From NCBI RefSeq assembly GCF_004323635.1, contig NZ_CP036515.1:3969501-4033500 (forward strand): a stretch of 64,000 bases of DNA, written 5' to 3'. Source of the stretch: Lichenihabitans psoromatis. Lineage in GTDB: Bacteria > Pseudomonadota > Alphaproteobacteria > Rhizobiales > Beijerinckiaceae. A model generated the notes under the pieces. That model did no database searches and was not told where the DNA came from. It saw only the letters and a list, made by a program, of their open reading frames with translations. Positions 61,883 to 64,000 of the stretch are shown in pieces. Position numbers and translations under genes: made by a program. Within the stretch, counting starts at the first letter, position 1. Every line of letters begins with the position of its first letter.

Positions 61883-62281
61883 TCAGAACACCTTGCAGAG
61901 CACTTCGCCGCCGACGTTATTCTCACGCGCGGCATGGTCGGCCATGACACCCTTCGGCGTCGAAACGATCGTGATCCCGAGACCATTAGCGACGCGAGGC
62001 ATCGCATCAACCGCGCAATAAACGCGACGGCCCGGCTTGGACACACGCTCGATCAGCTTGATGACCGGCTCATTGTCGAAATACTTCAGTTCGATCTCGA
62101 ATTCGGTACGGCCATTGCCGTATTCCGTCGTCGAATAACCGCGAATGAACCCTTCCTGCTCCAAGACGTCGAGCACGTTCGCTCGGATCTTAGAACCGGG
62201 GGTCGAAACCTTACCTTTACGACGCATTTGTGCGTTGCGGATACGCGTGAGCATATCGCCCAATGGATCATTGACTGACAT
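61883..62281 (-). CDS. rpsH: 30S ribosomal protein S8
   Basis: This 132-residue protein starts [17 protein letters not shown] with GGAGGG before the ATG; codons further upstream are not used. The C-terminal I-V-S-T-P-K-G-V-M is the conserved S8 motif. Confidence 0.98.
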   Translation of the reverse strand: MSVNDPLGDMLTRIRNAQMRRKGKVSTPGSKIRANVLDVLEQEGFIRGYSTTEYGNGRTEFEIELKYFDNEPVIKLIERVSKPGRRVYCAVDAMPRVANGLGITIVSTPKGVMADHAARENNVGGEVLCKVF

Positions 62282-62291
62282 GATCCCCTCC

Positions 62292-62597
62292 TTACCAGCT
62301 CGACTTAACAAGACCGGGGATCAACCCCTTCGACCCCAGCTCACGAAGAGCAATGCGCGACATCTTCATCTTGCGATAGACCGCGCGGGGACGACCGCTG
62401 ACTTCGCAACGATTGCGAATGCGGATCTTGGCAGAATTGCGGGGGAGCTCCGCAAGCTTGAGGCGGGCCTCGAACTGCTCTTCGATCGGCGCCGACTGGT
62501 CGGACGCGATTGCCTTAAGCCGAGCGCGACGGGCGGCGAACTTCACCACCAGCGCCTGCCGGTTCTTATTCTTTTCGATTGAACTCTTCTTTGCCAT
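62292..62597 (-). CDS. rpsN: 30S ribosomal protein S14
   Basis: This 101-residue protein is the long zinc-independent form (no CxxC pair), starting [10 protein letters not shown] and containing [11 protein letters not shown]. Normal position between rplE and rpsH. Confidence 0.97.
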   Translation of the reverse strand: MAKKSSIEKNKNRQALVVKFAARRARLKAIASDQSAPIEEQFEARLKLAELPRNSAKIRIRNRCEVSGRPRAVYRKMKMSRIALRELGSKGLIPGLVKSSW

Positions 62598-62637
62598 CTA
62601 CAATGGTCCTCGAGTTACCGCGTTTGAGCGACGTGGC

Positions 62638-63297
62638 TCACTGCCGGAACGGAAAATTGAACGCCTTGAGAAGCGCACGAGCCTCATCGTCGGTTTTCGC
62701 GGTCGTGCAAACGATCACGTCCATCCCGAGATTAGCTTCGGCCTTGTCATAGTCGATTTCTGGAAAAATAATGTGCTCTTTAATGCCGAGCGCAAAATTT
62801 CCGCGACCATCGAAAGATTTGATGTTCAAACCGCGGAAATCGCGGACGCGCGGCAACGCGATCGTGATCAGACGGTCCAAAAACTCATACATGCGCGTGT
62901 TGCGAAGCGTGACCTTTGCGCCGAGCGGCATATTCTCGCGAACCTTGAAGGTCGAGATCGCCTTGCGCGCATGGGTGATTACCGGCTTCTGACCAGCGAT
63001 CAACGCAAGATCAGCCGCCGCGCTCGTCACCTTCTTGGTGTCGTTCACGGCGTCGCCCACGCCCATGTTGAGGACGATCTTCTCGAGGCGCGGAACAGAC
63101 AATGCATTCTTATATCCGAACTGCTCGACCATCGCGGCCCGCACAGTCTCGTTATACAACACCTTCATCCGCGGCACGTACCCGGCCGGAGTTTCCGGCG
63201 ATGCCGACATATCGACGTCGTTGTTTTGCTTGTTACGAGCACCCTTGGCGCCTGCCTTAGCAGCCTTGCCAGATTGGGCGGACTGAGCCTCAGCCAT
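62638..63297 (-). CDS. rplE: 50S ribosomal protein L5 with an N-terminal extension
   Basis: This 219-residue protein binds 5S rRNA. The core begins around residue 41 (Y-V-P-R-M-K-V-L-Y) and is of usual length. Ahead of it lies an Ala/Lys/Ser-rich extension of ~35 residues. The longer start is preferred because AGGAG lies nine bases before the ATG at 63297, while the internal Met at 63210 has no ribosome binding site. It overlaps rplX by eight bases. Confidence 0.96.
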   Translation of the reverse strand: MAEAQSAQSGKAAKAGAKGARNKQNNDVDMSASPETPAGYVPRMKVLYNETVRAAMVEQFGYKNALSVPRLEKIVLNMGVGDAVNDTKKVTSAAADLALIAGQKPVITHARKAISTFKVRENMPLGAKVTLRNTRMYEFLDRLITIALPRVRDFRGLNIKSFDGRGNFALGIKEHIIFPEIDYDKAEANLGMDVIVCTTAKTDDEARALLKAFNFPFRQ

Positions 63298-63607
63298 CGA
63301 TCAAATCTCCTGAAGCCTTCGCGAAGCGAACCTTACGGCCGTCTTCGAGCACCTTGAACCCAACGCGAGTGGCCTTGCCGGTCTTCGGATCGGCAATAGC
63401 CAAGTTCGACAGCTGAATCGGTGCTTCCTTCGAAATAATACCACCCTGCTGGGTCTGGCTCTGCGCCTGATGCTTTTTCACGAGGTTGATCCCGCGAACG
63501 AGCGCGCGATCTTCCTTCGGAATCACCTGGACAACTTCACCGTTGCGACCCTTGTCGCGACCAGCGAGGACGACGACTTTGTCGCCTTTCTTGATCTTGG
63601 CAGCCAT
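63290..63607 (-). CDS. rplX: 50S ribosomal protein L24
   Basis: This 105-residue assembly-initiator protein of the large subunit has the KOW segment [14 protein letters not shown] near the N-terminus, then the [10 protein letters not shown] loop. Its ATG shares one base with the rplN stop. Confidence 0.98.
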   Translation of the reverse strand: MAAKIKKGDKVVVLAGRDKGRNGEVVQVIPKEDRALVRGINLVKKHQAQSQTQQGGIISKEAPIQLSNLAIADPKTGKATRVGFKVLEDGRKVRFAKASGDLIDG

Positions 63608-63975
63608 TACAGCACCTCCGGCGCGAGCGAGATGATCTTCATGTGGTTCTTGGCGCGAAGTTCGCGCGGCACCGGGCCGAAGATACGAGTTCCGACCGGC
63701 TCTGACTGATTGTTGACCAGCACAGCAGCGTTGGAATCGAAACGGATCACGGACCCATCAGCCCGACGAATGTCCTTGGCGGTCCGAACCACGACCGCCT
63801 TCATGACGTCGCCCTTCTTGACGCGCCCACGTGGAATAGCCTCTTTGATGGAGACGACAATAATGTCTCCAACGCCGGCGTATTTCCGCTTGGAACCGCC
63901 CAGCACCTTGATGCACATCACACGCCGGGCGCCGGAGTTGTCGGCGACGTCGAGGTTAGTTTGCATCTGAATCAT
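63607..63975 (-). CDS. rplN: 50S ribosomal protein L14
   Basis: This 122-residue protein starts [17 protein letters not shown] and ends [20 protein letters not shown]. It is the first gene of this strand in the window; rpsQ is expected just beyond the right edge. The last 25 bases contain no other gene. Confidence 0.98.
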   Translation of the reverse strand: MIQMQTNLDVADNSGARRVMCIKVLGGSKRKYAGVGDIIVVSIKEAIPRGRVKKGDVMKAVVVRTAKDIRRADGSVIRFDSNAAVLVNNQSEPVGTRIFGPVPRELRAKNHMKIISLAPEVL

Positions 63976-64000
63976 GGCATCTGCCCTTCAACTCGAATGG

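Overview
The window looks like a chromosomal segment of a GC-rich alphaproteobacterium, most likely of the order Hyphomicrobiales (Rhizobiales). The evidence is the ribosomal spc/alpha gene order with adk after secY, alphaproteobacterial-type RpoA, S13, L15 and GltA proteins, a rhizobial-style hemP-hmuTUV haem uptake locus, a PleC/DivJ-like histidine kinase, DUF1289 and TIGR02281-type proteins, and an elongator tRNA-Met typical of the class. I cannot place it to genus; Beijerinckiaceae, Methylobacteriaceae or Lichenihabitantaceae relatives would fit.

Layout. 1-4.0 kb: the 3' end of a photolyase gene, a YciA-like thioesterase, tRNA-Met with its own promoter, then an NmrA-type reductase and a small YciI/muconolactone-isomerase-like gene divergent from an AraC regulator. 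4.1-13.4 kb (minus strand): a nine-gene amide-nitrogen operon of AmiC-type sensor, AmiR-type ANTAR antiterminator, substrate-binding protein, two permeases and two ATPases of the Liv/Urt type, an acetamidase/formamidase and an amidase-signature hydrolase. A close match to a sigma-54 -24/-12 promoter lies just upstream of amiC. Two of the nine genes (amiR and the livF-like ATPase) appear to carry single-base frameshifts at their 3' ends. 13.7-18.1 kb: a CsbD-type stress protein, a GAF-PAS-GGDEF-EAL protein and two small unknown genes. 18.1-24.5 kb: a haem uptake locus (hemP-hmuTUV, an unknown UbiC-like secreted protein, an IsdG-type haem monooxygenase and a TonB-dependent haem receptor) with an ICE/Irr-like palindrome upstream of hemP.

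24.6-31.4 kb: two small Cas2/VapD-fold-like proteins, a 41-residue membrane peptide, a frameshifted dCache-GGDEF cyclase, and a compact cluster of NodS-like methyltransferase, PIG-L deacetylase and acyl-CoA dehydrogenase divergent from a GT2 glycosyltransferase. 31.5-47.9 kb is mainly housekeeping: comEC, gltX, gltA, a HIT protein, a beta-hydroxyacid dehydrogenase, a uracil-DNA-glycosylase-like protein, a histidine kinase, cobT/cobS, DUF1289, a membrane aspartic protease and dusA. Among these sits a 899-residue pseudo-caspase with a 75-nt repeat array and a Gln-rich tail. 48.0-50.9 kb is an accessory pocket: a PrtN-like activator, a lower-GC gene for a stand-alone PD-(D/E)XK nuclease, and the decayed C-terminus of a serine recombinase abutting it. 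50.9-54.4 kb: a DUF3405-like protein, rarA and a Deg protease. 54.6-64.0 kb (minus strand) is the ribosomal block rplN-rplX-rplE-rpsN-rpsH-rplF-rplR-rpsE-rpmD-rplO, a terminator, then secY-adk-rpsM-rpsK-rpoA-rplQ.

The most interesting points are the sigma-54/AmiC-AmiR amide operon with its frameshifts, the GT2/acyl-CoA dehydrogenase/PIG-L/NodS-like modification cluster, the catalytically dead caspase with expanding repeats, and the single-gene nuclease next to a recombinase relic, which is a candidate defence island.
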